This document shows positions 9,821-18,939 of a stretch of DNA of 64,000 bases, piece after piece. Source of the stretch: Saccharomyces paradoxus (lineage: Eukaryota > Ascomycota > Saccharomycetes > Saccharomycetales > Saccharomycetaceae); the NCBI RefSeq assembly GCF_002079055.1, contig NC_047502.1, positions 806,001-870,000 on the forward strand, in the 5' to 3' direction. A program made the position numbers and the translations under genes. Within the stretch, counting starts at the first letter, position 1; each line of letters opens with the position of its first letter. The notes beneath the pieces are model-generated. The model ran no database searches. It saw only the letters and a program-made list of their open reading frames with translations, and was not told where the DNA came from.

Positions 9821-10618
9821 ATGGCTGCCGCATGCATCTGCCAACCTAATCTTCTTGAGATCAATGTATCTGATGGACCACTGGATATGATCCGCAAGAA
9901 AAGAAAAATACAACAGCCGCAACCAGGTCCATTTCTTCGAGAAAATAAACGCCAACCCCAATTTTCTGTACGAAGGGTAAACCACTGTTACATAATATCG
10001 CTTTATAAAGAAATCACATGCCAACTCATTACAGAAATTATTAAAAAGAAACTATCGAGGATTTGGGGAATAGTATACATACCATCTTATGAACTGATAT
10101 CAGATAATCACGGTAACCAGCATTATGTAGAACAAGGTGTCGACGAAGATAGGCTATCCTCTGAGATTATGGAAAAACTGAACCCCAACAATATTGATTT
10201 AGAGGCGACTCAAATAGTGTTTGACGACTATCACTTAGAATCATCCCGCTTGACAAACGGTATCATCATTTCAAGTTCAAGTGACCGTTTCCTCAAAGAA
10301 TTCTCTTTTAATAATACAATCGACGGTAAATTTAAAATCCGTGGGACAAGCATGTCCGCAGATAGCTTTGGTAAGATTTATGGTGTCATGTGGATTGAAG
10401 TACCTTTCAATGGCAACAGTTCACCGAATGGTAGCAGCATTAGCGGGTTTTCAACGTCCCAGAGTCAAGTAGAATCAAACGACATTGAGCAGGAAATAAG
10501 AGCTTTTAATATTAGCCGAAGTAGTCAAGAAAGTATTATCAAAAAGGAAGTATCCAAAAGATTGAAGGGGCGAGGAGAAATATGCGACCATGAAAATTAC
10601 AATAAGGCTACGAATTGA
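9821..10618 (+). CDS. CUR1: CUR1, sorting factor for misfolded proteins, curing of [URE3]
   Basis: I start at the ATG at 9821 (MAAACICQPNLLEINVS); the frame stays open upstream but offers no ATG there. The product has 265 residues. The Lys/Arg cluster RKKRK near residue 25 could be a nuclear targeting signal. Cur1 (YPR158W) works with Sis1 to direct misfolded proteins to the nucleus and, when abundant, cures the [URE3] prion; its paralogue is BTN2. The C-terminus contains IEQEIRAFNISRSSQESIIKKEV, which I recall as conserved. After RLKGR the frame runs on for about 14 residues more than I remember for S. cerevisiae (about 252 residues), so the tail may differ between lineages. Confidence 0.92.
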   Translation: MAAACICQPNLLEINVSDGPLDMIRKKRKIQQPQPGPFLRENKRQPQFSVRRVNHCYIISLYKEITCQLITEIIKKKLSRIWGIVYIPSYELISDNHGNQHYVEQGVDEDRLSSEIMEKLNPNNIDLEATQIVFDDYHLESSRLTNGIIISSSSDRFLKEFSFNNTIDGKFKIRGTSMSADSFGKIYGVMWIEVPFNGNSSPNGSSISGFSTSQSQVESNDIEQEIRAFNISRSSQESIIKKEVSKRLKGRGEICDHENYNKATN

Positions 10619-10915
10619 GAGTCACCCTGAAAAATTTGCTGCTTCCTCCTCTATCACAAATATTACATATTCTAATTCTAATTCTAAAATTATAGATAAC
10701 AAAATTGATAAATTCAGTAGAAAAAATGAGGTAGTATTATGCATTTCAAAAAAATACTATTGTCTCTGTTCAAGGGCGCCTGAAGCCTAAAAAAATTAGC
10801 GCATCGCTAATAGCGCGTTTTTGTGCCAGTCTAAGAATGTTTATACCATAATAACAAAGGGGAATGTTTCCAGTTTCATATGAAAAGCCGGTATTCGTAC
10901 TCCTCAAAATTTGTG
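10619..10915. other. CUR1 3' flank
   Basis: This AT-rich stretch contains a perfect small hairpin (TTAGCG-CAT-CGCTAA, 10796-10810) followed by a T-rich run. No gene or RNA family was recognised. Confidence 0.35.
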
Positions 10916-11238
10916 TGAGAATAGGTGAGAATATTGAGATAATTGGTGGGATTTCATTCATGATAAAAGTATCTATTATTAGGTAAACAAAATATAGTAG
11001 AATTTCTCCTCGAGAACTAGGAATTCAAGAAAGGGAATTGATAATTCTACATAACAACAGCATCATTTATTCTTTCTTTTTATATTGTTGTCATTCACTA
11101 TCCTATTCTTGCTTTTAATCTTCCATTTAATTTGACGGTTACTTCTCATTATTTATGTAAACTTCTTACACTGTATATGGTAGTATACTAGTGAGGTGAA
11201 GATTAGTCGAAAGACGATAGTTGATTCTTATTGCAATA
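10916..11238 (-). mobile_element. Solo delta LTR (Ty1/Ty2 type), reverse orientation, old
   Basis: About 323 bp resembles the reverse complement of the Ty1/Ty2 delta LTR from its TGAGA end to the TGTTGG-type end. The characteristic block around TTCTCCTCGAG is well preserved. It has drifted throughout and no clear flanking duplication remains, so it looks like an old solo LTR. It sits about 135 bp upstream of a tRNA-Ala gene, the preferred target zone of Ty1-class elements. No internal element sequence adjoins it. Confidence 0.85.
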
Positions 11239-11372
11239 TTATACAGCAAAAAAAACCAAAGTATAGTTTCGAAATGCACCTTGAAGAAATCACAGGACAG
11301 GTATATTCCCACCCAAAGACACCAATGTAGCAGTATACCATCTATAAATATTTTAGTCTTCAACAAATTACC

Positions 11373-11445
11373 GGGCGTGTGGCGTAGTCGGTAGCGCGCT
11401 CCCTTAGCATGGGAGAGGTCTCCGGTTCGATTCCGGACTCGTCCA
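11373..11445 (+). tRNA. tA(AGC): tRNA-Ala (anticodon AGC)
   Basis: This 73-nt gene folds as a standard cloverleaf. The anticodon loop reads CTTAGCATG with AGC. The A box (TGGCGTAGTCGG) and B box (GGTTCGATTCC) of an internal Pol III promoter are present. Acceptor pairing has G3-T70, the universal alanine identity wobble pair, and a T6/T67 mismatch that I recall from yeast tRNA-Ala. No intron. A short T run (TTTGTTTTTT) follows and should terminate Pol III. Confidence 0.97.
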
Positions 11446-12051
11446 TTTGTTTTTTACACTTTCTTTGTGGGATCGTGCATATGTAACTCGTACAAAGTTA
11501 TTTTGAGTTTTTGTGGCTTAGTGATTTTCATTCCCCTCTTTTCTTTTTCCTCTCAGCCTGCAAGTGTGACGCGATCCGAAGGCGTTTTACCCGCAAAACG
11601 CCAAAGGCTCATCCTGAAGCGGTAAATTCTAGACTTCAGATCACATACGCTATTTGGACGTTTTTTTTCATAATCCTGATCAGATGAAAAGTTGACGCTA
11701 TTTTTGGTGAACACAGAATAAAACAACTTCAAATAAAATTTAACTAGCAACGGTCGAAAAAACAACAACCGTTAAAATATTTTTGGTTTCCAGAAACACT
11801 TAAGAAACACGAACGGTTTCCTCTTTTTTTACTTTCAGCTCAAAGCTTTCGTATTACAACAAGTGCTCGAGAAAGCTGCATATTGTTATCGTTATTTGTC
11901 CTCTCATATTAGTGTTCGTTACTTTATTGTTTATAAATCTATTGTTGTTAGAATTTTTCTACTAAGGCAAGTTAGTAGTTGCACAACATTTTTCTCTCGT
12001 TAAATCATCTGAAGCCTACAGAACAGGTATATCGCTCATTCCTTTGCCCTA
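11446..12051. other. KRE6 upstream region
   Basis: The gap between the tRNA-Ala terminator and KRE6 contains CGTTTT repeats near 11582-11600 and many T tracts. I see no other gene and no clearly named binding site. Confidence 0.4.
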
Positions 12052-14214
12052 ATGCCTTTAAGAAATCTGACAGAAACACACAACTTTAGTAGCACAAACC
12101 TGGACACGGATGGTACAGGGGACGATCGTGATCGTTCTGCTCTTTCTCCATCTCCATCTTTTGAACAACAGAATGACAACAATACCGACAACAATGCTGG
12201 TCTTACGAACCCTTTTATGGGGAGTGACGAAGAATTTAATGAGCGTGATGGAGAGTCTCTTTCTTCTTCTGTTCATTATCAGCCACAGGGGAGTGACTCT
12301 TCGCTACTTCATGACAATTCTCGTTTAGATTTAAGTCAAAATAATGGTGTATCTGATTACAAAGGTTACTATTCAAAGAACAACAGTAGAGTTGTGAGTA
12401 CGGCTAATGATAACACATTTCTTCAGCCACCACATAGAGCCATAGCCTCTTCCCCTTCTTTGAATTCTAATTTGTCCAAGAATGATATTCTCTCGCCGCC
12501 AGAATTTGATAGATATCCCTTAGTAGGTTCCAGAGTCACTTCTATGACCCAACTGAACCACCATGGTCGCTCGCCAACATCATCTCCAGGAAACGAGTCG
12601 TCCGCATCATTCTCTTCTAATCCATTTTTGGGCGAGCAAGATTTTTCACCATTTGGTGGATATCCTGCTTCATCTTTCCCACTTATGATAGATGAAAAGG
12701 AAGAAGATGATTATTTGCACAATCCTGACCCTGAAGAAGAGGCAAGGCTGGATAGAAGGAGGTTCATAGATGACTTTAAATACATGGATAAAAGGTCTGC
12801 TAGTGGACTAGCTGGTGTATTACTTTTGTTTCTGGCAGCCATCTTTATTTTCATTGTTTTGCCAGCGTTGACTTTTACCGGTGCTATTGATCACGAAAGC
12901 ACCGTCGAAGAAGTTACGTATTTAACTCTATATCAGTATCCTCAACTATCCGCTATTAGAACATCTCTGGTTGATCCAGACACGCCTGATACTGCGAAGA
13001 CAAGAGAAGCTATGGATGGTTCTAAGTGGGAATTGGTATTTTCCGATGAGTTTAATGCAGAAGGCAGAACATTTTATGATGGAGATGATCCATACTGGAC
13101 AGCCCCTGATGTTCACTACGATGCCACTAAGGATTTGGAATGGTATAGTCCAGATGCTTCTACTACTGTGAACGGTACCTTGCAGTTGAGAATGGATGCC
13201 TTTAAGAATCATGGCTTATATTACAGATCAGGTATGTTACAAAGTTGGAATAAGGTCTGTTTCACTCAGGGTGCCCTAGAAATTTCTGCAAATCTACCAA
13301 ACTATGGTCGTGTTTCAGGTTTATGGCCCGGTCTTTGGACTATGGGTAATTTAGGAAGACCCGGTTATTTGGCTAGTACCCAAGGTGTCTGGCCCTATTC
13401 TTATGAATCATGTGATGCTGGTATTACGCCCAATCAAAGTTCCCCAGATGGTATTTCTTACTTGCCAGGACAAAAGTTAAGTATTTGTACTTGTGATGGT
13501 GAAGATCATCCAAATCAAGGTGTTGGTAGAGGAGCTCCAGAAATTGATGTTCTGGAAGGTGAAACTGATACCAAGATTGGTGTAGGTGTAGCCTCTCAAT
13601 CCTTGCAAATTGCACCCTTTGATATCTGGTATATGCCTGACTATGATTTCATCGAGGTTTACAATTTCACGACAACAACCATGAACACTTATGCAGGTGG
13701 TCCATTCCAACAAGCCGTGTCTGCTGTCTCCACTTTGAATGTAACTTGGTATGAATTCGGTGAATATGGTGGTTATTTCCAAAAATACGCCATTGAATAT
13801 TTGAATGACGACGATGATGGTTATATCCGCTGGTTTGTTGGTGATACTCCAACTTATACTATTCATGCTAAAGCTTTACATCCTGATGGTAATATTGGTT
13901 GGAGAAGAATTAGTAAAGAACCAATGTCCGTTATTCTAAATCTGGGTATTTCCAACAATTGGGCTTATATCGATTGGCAGTATATTTTCTTCCCAGTGGT
14001 CATGTCGATTGACTATGTGAGAATATACCAACCAAGTAACGCTGTATCCGTGACATGCGATCCAAGTGACTATCCAACATATGATTATATTCAATCGCAC
14101 TTAAATGCATTCCAGAATGCAAACTTAACTACTTGGGAAGATGCTGGTTACACGTTCCCTAAGAATATCCTAACTGGTAAATGTTCTAGCTCGAAATTCA
14201 AATTATCTTCTTAA
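12052..14214 (+). CDS. KRE6: KRE6, type II Golgi/ER membrane glycosidase-like protein for beta-1,6-glucan synthesis
   Basis: The protein has 720 residues, the expected length. The first ~240 residues are a Ser/Asn-rich cytosolic tail. A single membrane span lies near residues 247-275 (GLAGVLLLFLAAIFIFIVLP), giving a type II topology with a lumenal catalytic domain. The lumenal part is a GH16-like SKN1/KRE6 domain; the active-site style motif APEIDVLEGE spans residues 495-504, with Glu497 and Glu502 in the positions of the GH16 nucleophile and acid/base. Kre6 is needed for cell-wall beta-1,6-glucan; its paralogue is SKN1. Several N-x-S/T sites in the lumenal part are consistent with glycosylation. 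Confidence 0.97.
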   Translation: MPLRNLTETHNFSSTNLDTDGTGDDRDRSALSPSPSFEQQNDNNTDNNAGLTNPFMGSDEEFNERDGESLSSSVHYQPQGSDSSLLHDNSRLDLSQNNGVSDYKGYYSKNNSRVVSTANDNTFLQPPHRAIASSPSLNSNLSKNDILSPPEFDRYPLVGSRVTSMTQLNHHGRSPTSSPGNESSASFSSNPFLGEQDFSPFGGYPASSFPLMIDEKEEDDYLHNPDPEEEARLDRRRFIDDFKYMDKRSASGLAGVLLLFLAAIFIFIVLPALTFTGAIDHESTVEEVTYLTLYQYPQLSAIRTSLVDPDTPDTAKTREAMDGSKWELVFSDEFNAEGRTFYDGDDPYWTAPDVHYDATKDLEWYSPDASTTVNGTLQLRMDAFKNHGLYYRSGMLQSWNKVCFTQGALEISANLPNYGRVSGLWPGLWTMGNLGRPGYLASTQGVWPYSYESCDAGITPNQSSPDGISYLPGQKLSICTCDGEDHPNQGVGRGAPEIDVLEGETDTKIGVGVASQSLQIAPFDIWYMPDYDFIEVYNFTTTTMNTYAGGPFQQAVSAVSTLNVTWYEFGEYGGYFQKYAIEYLNDDDDGYIRWFVGDTPTYTIHAKALHPDGNIGWRRISKEPMSVILNLGISNNWAYIDWQYIFFPVVMSIDYVRIYQPSNAVSVTCDPSDYPTYDYIQSHLNAFQNANLTTWEDAGYTFPKNILTGKCSSSKFKLSS

Positions 14215-14515
14215 GCAGGAGTTTTGACGCTAAATTTACAAGCCCTTGGCTTTAAATAACTTGTTACAATGGTTGTAAAAAGTTATTTACAATGCATACA
14301 TTTTTCTTTTAGGAAGAAATAAAATATAGAAGACTTATTATTCAGATCCGGTCATAAGAGGGAAATAAAGGTATACTAAGGCAAGGCGAAAATCCCATCT
14401 CTCGACGTCATTTTTTATTGTTTTTTTATGAAAGAGAACTCTACCTCAAAGATTGTTTATATAGGAATGCGCATCTGCCGCAAAACTAATTATTAGGATT
14501 TTTTTTTAAACAAAT
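14215..14515. other. KRE6 3' flank
   Basis: An AT-rich 3' flank with T runs that should support transcript end formation. No gene or repeat was recognised until the LTR relic starting at 14516. Confidence 0.4.
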
Positions 14516-14703
14516 TGTTGGTATAAAAATCAACTATCATCATTGGCTAGTAGAATATTATCATTTCTACCAAATAAGTACGATATTTACGTAGAATTGG
14601 TGATTTCCTATCTCGGATTCCCATATCCTCGAGGAGGACCTCTAGTTTATACTATAAACATATAATATTTCCTTTACAAAAAAAAGAAGGCGCCTATTTC
14701 TCA
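14516..14703 (+). mobile_element. Shortened delta LTR relic (Ty1/Ty2 type), forward orientation
   Basis: The relic begins with TGTTGG-TATAAAAATC and ends with TATTTCTCA, the two ends of a Ty1/Ty2 delta, and carries a central CCTCGAGGAGGACC block. At 188 bp it is well short of a full delta, so it is broken and old. CAAAT before it and CAGAT after it may be a decayed 5-bp target duplication. It lies 130 bp upstream of the tRNA-Gly gene. Confidence 0.75.
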
Positions 14704-14833
14704 CAGATATTATTCATTCTATAAGGTAAACAATACCACTCTATTTTTCTCTTCCTTCCTCGTGGGTTACCTTGAACAGGAAGGAATAATGAGAATCACA
14801 AAATGAATCAACTCCTCTTTCATCTAATAGCAA

Positions 14834-14904
14834 GCGCAAGTGGTTTAGTGGTAAAATCCAACGTTGCCATCGTTGGGCCCCCGGTTCGATTCCGGGCTTG
14901 CGCA
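14834..14904 (+). tRNA. tG(GCC): tRNA-Gly (anticodon GCC)
   Basis: This 71-nt gene starts GCGCAAG and ends CTTGCGC-A, a perfect 7-bp acceptor stem. The anticodon loop reads TTGCCAT with GCC. The D arm (TGGTTTAGTGG) and T arm (CCCCCGGTTCGATTCCGGG) give the A and B boxes. There is no intron. A TTTTATTTTT run follows as a Pol III terminator. Confidence 0.97.
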
Positions 14905-15761
14905 AGTTTTATTTTTGCGCTCTCCCTCATTGCTCTACATGATTCTCCAGGGTATCTAAGACAAAGTACGGGTTCCATTGACGAAAAAACGCACTAAGCA
15001 GCTCTGGAAAACTCGTAGGAACGCGACACTCATCGGGAATATGCTATTGCCTATACTAATTAGCTGACTAGTAAGGCAACTAACGAAGGTAAAACATCGC
15101 ATAAACATCTGTATACGATCTCTTCTCCTGATAGACAATAAAATATACCCCGGTGCTTTCTATGATTATTTCCCACTGAGGAAAAAAGGCCGCTGCCCCA
15201 CAGCGGGAAGGCCCTTCAAGGGGTAGCGGCATCTCCTAGTACCACTGTGGGGTGAAGAAGACAACGCTCAACGGAAGAGGAAGTTCTGCGAGATGCAGCC
15301 AGCAGCTTCGACATTTCAAGGATAGCATTCTGAGTTCACAAGGAACGCCTTCCCCAATTACCGTTATTGTATTTTTACTTTTTACATACTCTCGAGGAAA
15401 TAAGTAAGGGGTGGATAATTTTCGCTAAAAAAGTTTCAGGGGAGGTTAATAACTACCATGTGCTTGCTACGAAGATAAGGAAGGAACACCGATGAATATG
15501 ATTATATGTATAAAAGGAGCAGGAAGTTTTCTGTTGCTGTAAGACCAGATTCTTTGTGCCTTCCCTTCTTTTTGTTGTACCTTCTTGCTTGATTACGTAT
15601 TAAGTACTATAAGTTTTTTTGCTTGCTGTTGTAATCTAAGTAAGTAAAGAGTTGAGGAGTTAACGTTTACTAAAAAGCTCCAAAAAAAAATTAGATCTTT
15701 TTTGACTTTTTTATATTGCAATTTCAACAAAGTAGCTGTTAACTTAATTTCTTTTTGAACA
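14905..15761. other. GPH1 upstream region
   Basis: This 857-bp gap carries three AGGGG stress-response elements, an 11-bp inverted repeat (15189-15199 and 15220-15230, one mismatch), TATAAAAGG near 15508-15516 as a likely TATA box, and T tracts before the start codon. No additional gene is evident. Confidence 0.5.
15219..15442 (+). promoter_or_regulatory. Three STREs (AGGGG) in the GPH1 promoter
   Basis: AGGGG occurs at 15219-15223, 15407-15411 and 15438-15442, about 320-540 bp before the GPH1 start. The core AGGGG is bound by Msn2/Msn4, and GPH1 is known as a stress- and stationary-phase-induced gene. The sites were read directly; occupancy is inferred. Confidence 0.6.
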
Positions 15762-18470
15762 ATGCCGCCAGCCAGTACAAGTACTACCAATGATATGATA
15801 ACTGAGGAACCCGCCTCTCCACATCAAATCCCAAGACTTACCAGGAGACTTACAGGGTTTCTTCCACAAGAAATCAAGTCAATTGACACGATGATTCCTT
15901 TAAAGTCAAGGTCGTTGTGGAACAAGCATCAAGTCAAAAAGTTTGACAAGGCTGAAGATTTTCAAGATAGATTTATTGATCACGTGGAAACTACATTAGC
16001 ACGTTCTCTATATAATTGTGATGACATGGCTGCTTATGAGGCTGCTTCGATGAGTATCCGTGACAATTTGGTCATTGACTGGAATAAAACTCAGCAAAAA
16101 TTTACCACTAGAGACCCAAAGAGAGTTTATTATCTGTCTTTGGAGTTTTTGATGGGTAGAGCTTTGGACAATGCCCTGATTAACATGAAAATTGAAGACC
16201 CGGAAGACCCTGCCGCATCAAAGAAAGAACCAAGAGAAATGATCAAGGGAGCTTTAGATGATTTGGGTTTCAAGTTAGAGGATGTCCTAGACCAAGAACC
16301 GGATGCAGGTTTAGGTAATGGTGGTCTAGGTCGTCTTGCAGCTTGCTTCGTAGACTCAATGGCAACAGAAGGCATTCCTGCCTGGGGTTATGGTCTACGT
16401 TATGAGTATGGTATCTTTGCTCAAAAGATTATTGACGGTTACCAAGTAGAAACCCCAGATTACTGGTTAAATTCTGGTAATCCATGGGAAATTGAGCGTA
16501 ACGAGGTACAAATTCCAGTTACCTTTTACGGTTATGTTGATAGACCAGAAGGCGGCAAAACTACACTAAGCGCGTCACAATGGATCGGTGGGGAAAGAGT
16601 TCTTGCTGTTGCATATGATTTCCCAGTTCCAGGTTTCAAAACTTCTAATGTAAATAACTTAAGACTGTGGCAAGCAAGGCCAACGACAGAATTCGATTTT
16701 GCAAAATTCAACAACGGTGATTATAAGAACTCTGTGGCCCAACAACAACGCGCTGAATCTATAACCGCTGTGTTGTATCCAAACGATAATTTTGCTCAAG
16801 GTAAGGAGTTGAGATTGAAGCAACAATACTTCTGGTGTGCTGCGTCCTTACACGATATCTTGAGAAGATTCAAAAAATCTAAGAGACCATGGACCGAATT
16901 TCCTGACCAAGTGGCTATCCAATTGAATGATACTCACCCAACTTTAGCAATCGTCGAATTGCAGAGAGTCTTGGTCGATCTAGAAAAACTTGACTGGCAC
17001 GAGGCTTGGGACATTGTGACCAAGACCTTTGCTTACACCAACCACACTGTTATGCAAGAGGCCCTGGAGAAATGGCCCGTTGGCCTCTTCGGTCATTTGC
17101 TGCCTAGACATCTGGAGATTATTTATGACATCAACTGGTTCTTCTTGCAAGACGTGGCAAAAAAGTTCCCCAAGGACGTTGATCTTTTGTCTCGTATATC
17201 CATTATCGAGGAAAACTCTCCAGAAAGGCAGATTAGAATGGCCTTTTTGGCTATTGTTGGTTCCCATAAGGTAAATGGTGTTGCTGAATTGCACTCCGAA
17301 TTGATCAAAACGACAATTTTCAAAGATTTTGTCAAATTTTATGGCCCATCAAAGTTTGTCAATGTCACTAACGGTATCACGCCAAGAAGATGGTTGAAGC
17401 AAGCTAATCCTTTCTTGGCTAAACTGATCAGTGAAACTCTTAACGATCCAGCAGAGGAGTATTTGCTGGACATGGCCAAGTTGACCCAGTTAGGAAAATA
17501 CGTTGAAGATAAGGAATTCTTGAAAAAATGGAACCAAGTCAAGCTTAATAATAAGATCAGATTAGTAGATTTAATCAAAAAGGAAAATGATGGCGTAGAC
17601 ATCATTAATAGAGAGTATTTGGACGACACCTTGTTTGATATACAAGTTAAACGTATTCATGAATATAAGCGTCAACAACTGAACGTCTTTGGTATCATCT
17701 ACCGTTACTTGGCAATGAAAAATATGCTGAAGAACGGTGCTTCCATTGAAGAAGTGGCCAAGAAATATCCACGTAAGGTTTCAATTTTTGGCGGTAAGAG
17801 TGCTCCTGGTTACTACATGGCTAAACTAATCATCAAATTGGTCAACTCTGTTGCTGACATTGTTAATAACGATGAATCAATTGAGCACTTATTGAAGGTT
17901 GTCTTCGTTGCTGATTACAATGTTTCCAAAGCTGAAATCATTATCCCAGCGAGTGACTTGAGTGAGCATATTTCAACTGCTGGTACTGAAGCGTCAGGTA
18001 CTTCCAACATGAAATTTGTCATGAACGGTGGTTTGATTATCGGTACTGTCGATGGTGCCAATGTGGAAATCACAAGGGAAATTGGTGAAGATAATGTCTT
18101 CTTGTTTGGTAACCTGAGTGAAAATGTCGAAGAGTTGAGATATAACCACCAATACCATCCACAAGACTTACCATCTGGCTTGGATTCTGTTTTATCCTTT
18201 ATTGAAAGTGGGCAATTTTCTCCAGAAAATCCAAATGAATTCAAGCCATTAGTTGACAGTATTAAATATCATGGCGATTATTATTTGGTTAGTGACGACT
18301 TTGAATCCTATCTGGCCACCCATGAGTTAGTAGACCAAGAGTTCCACAACCAAAGGTCAGAGTGGTTGAAGAAGAGTATCTTGAGTGTTGCCAACGTCGG
18401 TTTCTTTAGCAGTGATCGTTGTATCGAAGAATACTCTGATACAATCTGGAACGTCGAACCAGTTACTTAG
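15762..18470 (+). CDS. GPH1: GPH1, glycogen phosphorylase
   Basis: The enzyme has 902 residues, the reference length. It releases glucose 1-phosphate from glycogen by phosphorolysis and acts in the cytosol with the debranching enzyme GDB1, which is also in this window. The pyridoxal-phosphate lysine is Lys751 in EASGTSNMKFVMNGG. The glycine-rich GLGNGGLGRLAACF active-site block and the KRIHEYKRQ motif are intact. Thr31 in RRLTGF is the regulatory phosphothreonine of the yeast enzyme. The start lies directly ahead of MPPASTSTT. Three STREs upstream fit its known induction by stress and nutrient depletion. Confidence 0.99.
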   Translation: MPPASTSTTNDMITEEPASPHQIPRLTRRLTGFLPQEIKSIDTMIPLKSRSLWNKHQVKKFDKAEDFQDRFIDHVETTLARSLYNCDDMAAYEAASMSIRDNLVIDWNKTQQKFTTRDPKRVYYLSLEFLMGRALDNALINMKIEDPEDPAASKKEPREMIKGALDDLGFKLEDVLDQEPDAGLGNGGLGRLAACFVDSMATEGIPAWGYGLRYEYGIFAQKIIDGYQVETPDYWLNSGNPWEIERNEVQIPVTFYGYVDRPEGGKTTLSASQWIGGERVLAVAYDFPVPGFKTSNVNNLRLWQARPTTEFDFAKFNNGDYKNSVAQQQRAESITAVLYPNDNFAQGKELRLKQQYFWCAASLHDILRRFKKSKRPWTEFPDQVAIQLNDTHPTLAIVELQRVLVDLEKLDWHEAWDIVTKTFAYTNHTVMQEALEKWPVGLFGHLLPRHLEIIYDINWFFLQDVAKKFPKDVDLLSRISIIEENSPERQIRMAFLAIVGSHKVNGVAELHSELIKTTIFKDFVKFYGPSKFVNVTNGITPRRWLKQANPFLAKLISETLNDPAEEYLLDMAKLTQLGKYVEDKEFLKKWNQVKLNNKIRLVDLIKKENDGVDIINREYLDDTLFDIQVKRIHEYKRQQLNVFGIIYRYLAMKNMLKNGASIEEVAKKYPRKVSIFGGKSAPGYYMAKLIIKLVNSVADIVNNDESIEHLLKVVFVADYNVSKAEIIIPASDLSEHISTAGTEASGTSNMKFVMNGGLIIGTVDGANVEITREIGEDNVFLFGNLSENVEELRYNHQYHPQDLPSGLDSVLSFIESGQFSPENPNEFKPLVDSIKYHGDYYLVSDDFESYLATHELVDQEFHNQRSEWLKKSILSVANVGFFSSDRCIEEYSDTIWNVEPVT

Positions 18471-18939
18471 TCAGGAATTTTTTTCTTTTCACTCCCTTTC
18501 CCCTCATTTTTAGTTAACGTTGTTTCTCTTTACTTCTTTTCTTATATAAAACGCCTTTAAAATAATCGTTATCGGTTTTTTTGGCACTTTTCTAAATGGT
18601 ATATATGATATTACAGGAAAATTTAGTTCTTTTCACGTTGCAAATCAGAAAGGGATAATCCTTCGTAGAACTAAGCATCCTGAATTTGGGTGTACAGTCC
18701 TTACTGTCGTTCAGTTAAACATTGGCACAGGTTCACAAAATGTCCAGGATAAAGCTCCACTTCTCGTGGCTGCAATGTGATGCGTCTGTCTAATACGATG
18801 AACCGAGGTTTTGACAATAACGTGATAAACTGTTTGAAAAGAGAGACAGTGACAAAACGTGGTAGATTACATAGTAGTCAATATACAACTTTCCTTATCT
18901 AGCCAAAAGGCCAGAAAGAGGAGAAGAGAATAGTATAGT
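18471..18939. other. Convergent 3' region GPH1 / SGV1
   Basis: This gap separates two converging genes and is rich in T runs on the left. No RNA gene, LTR or coding segment was recognised. Confidence 0.45.
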
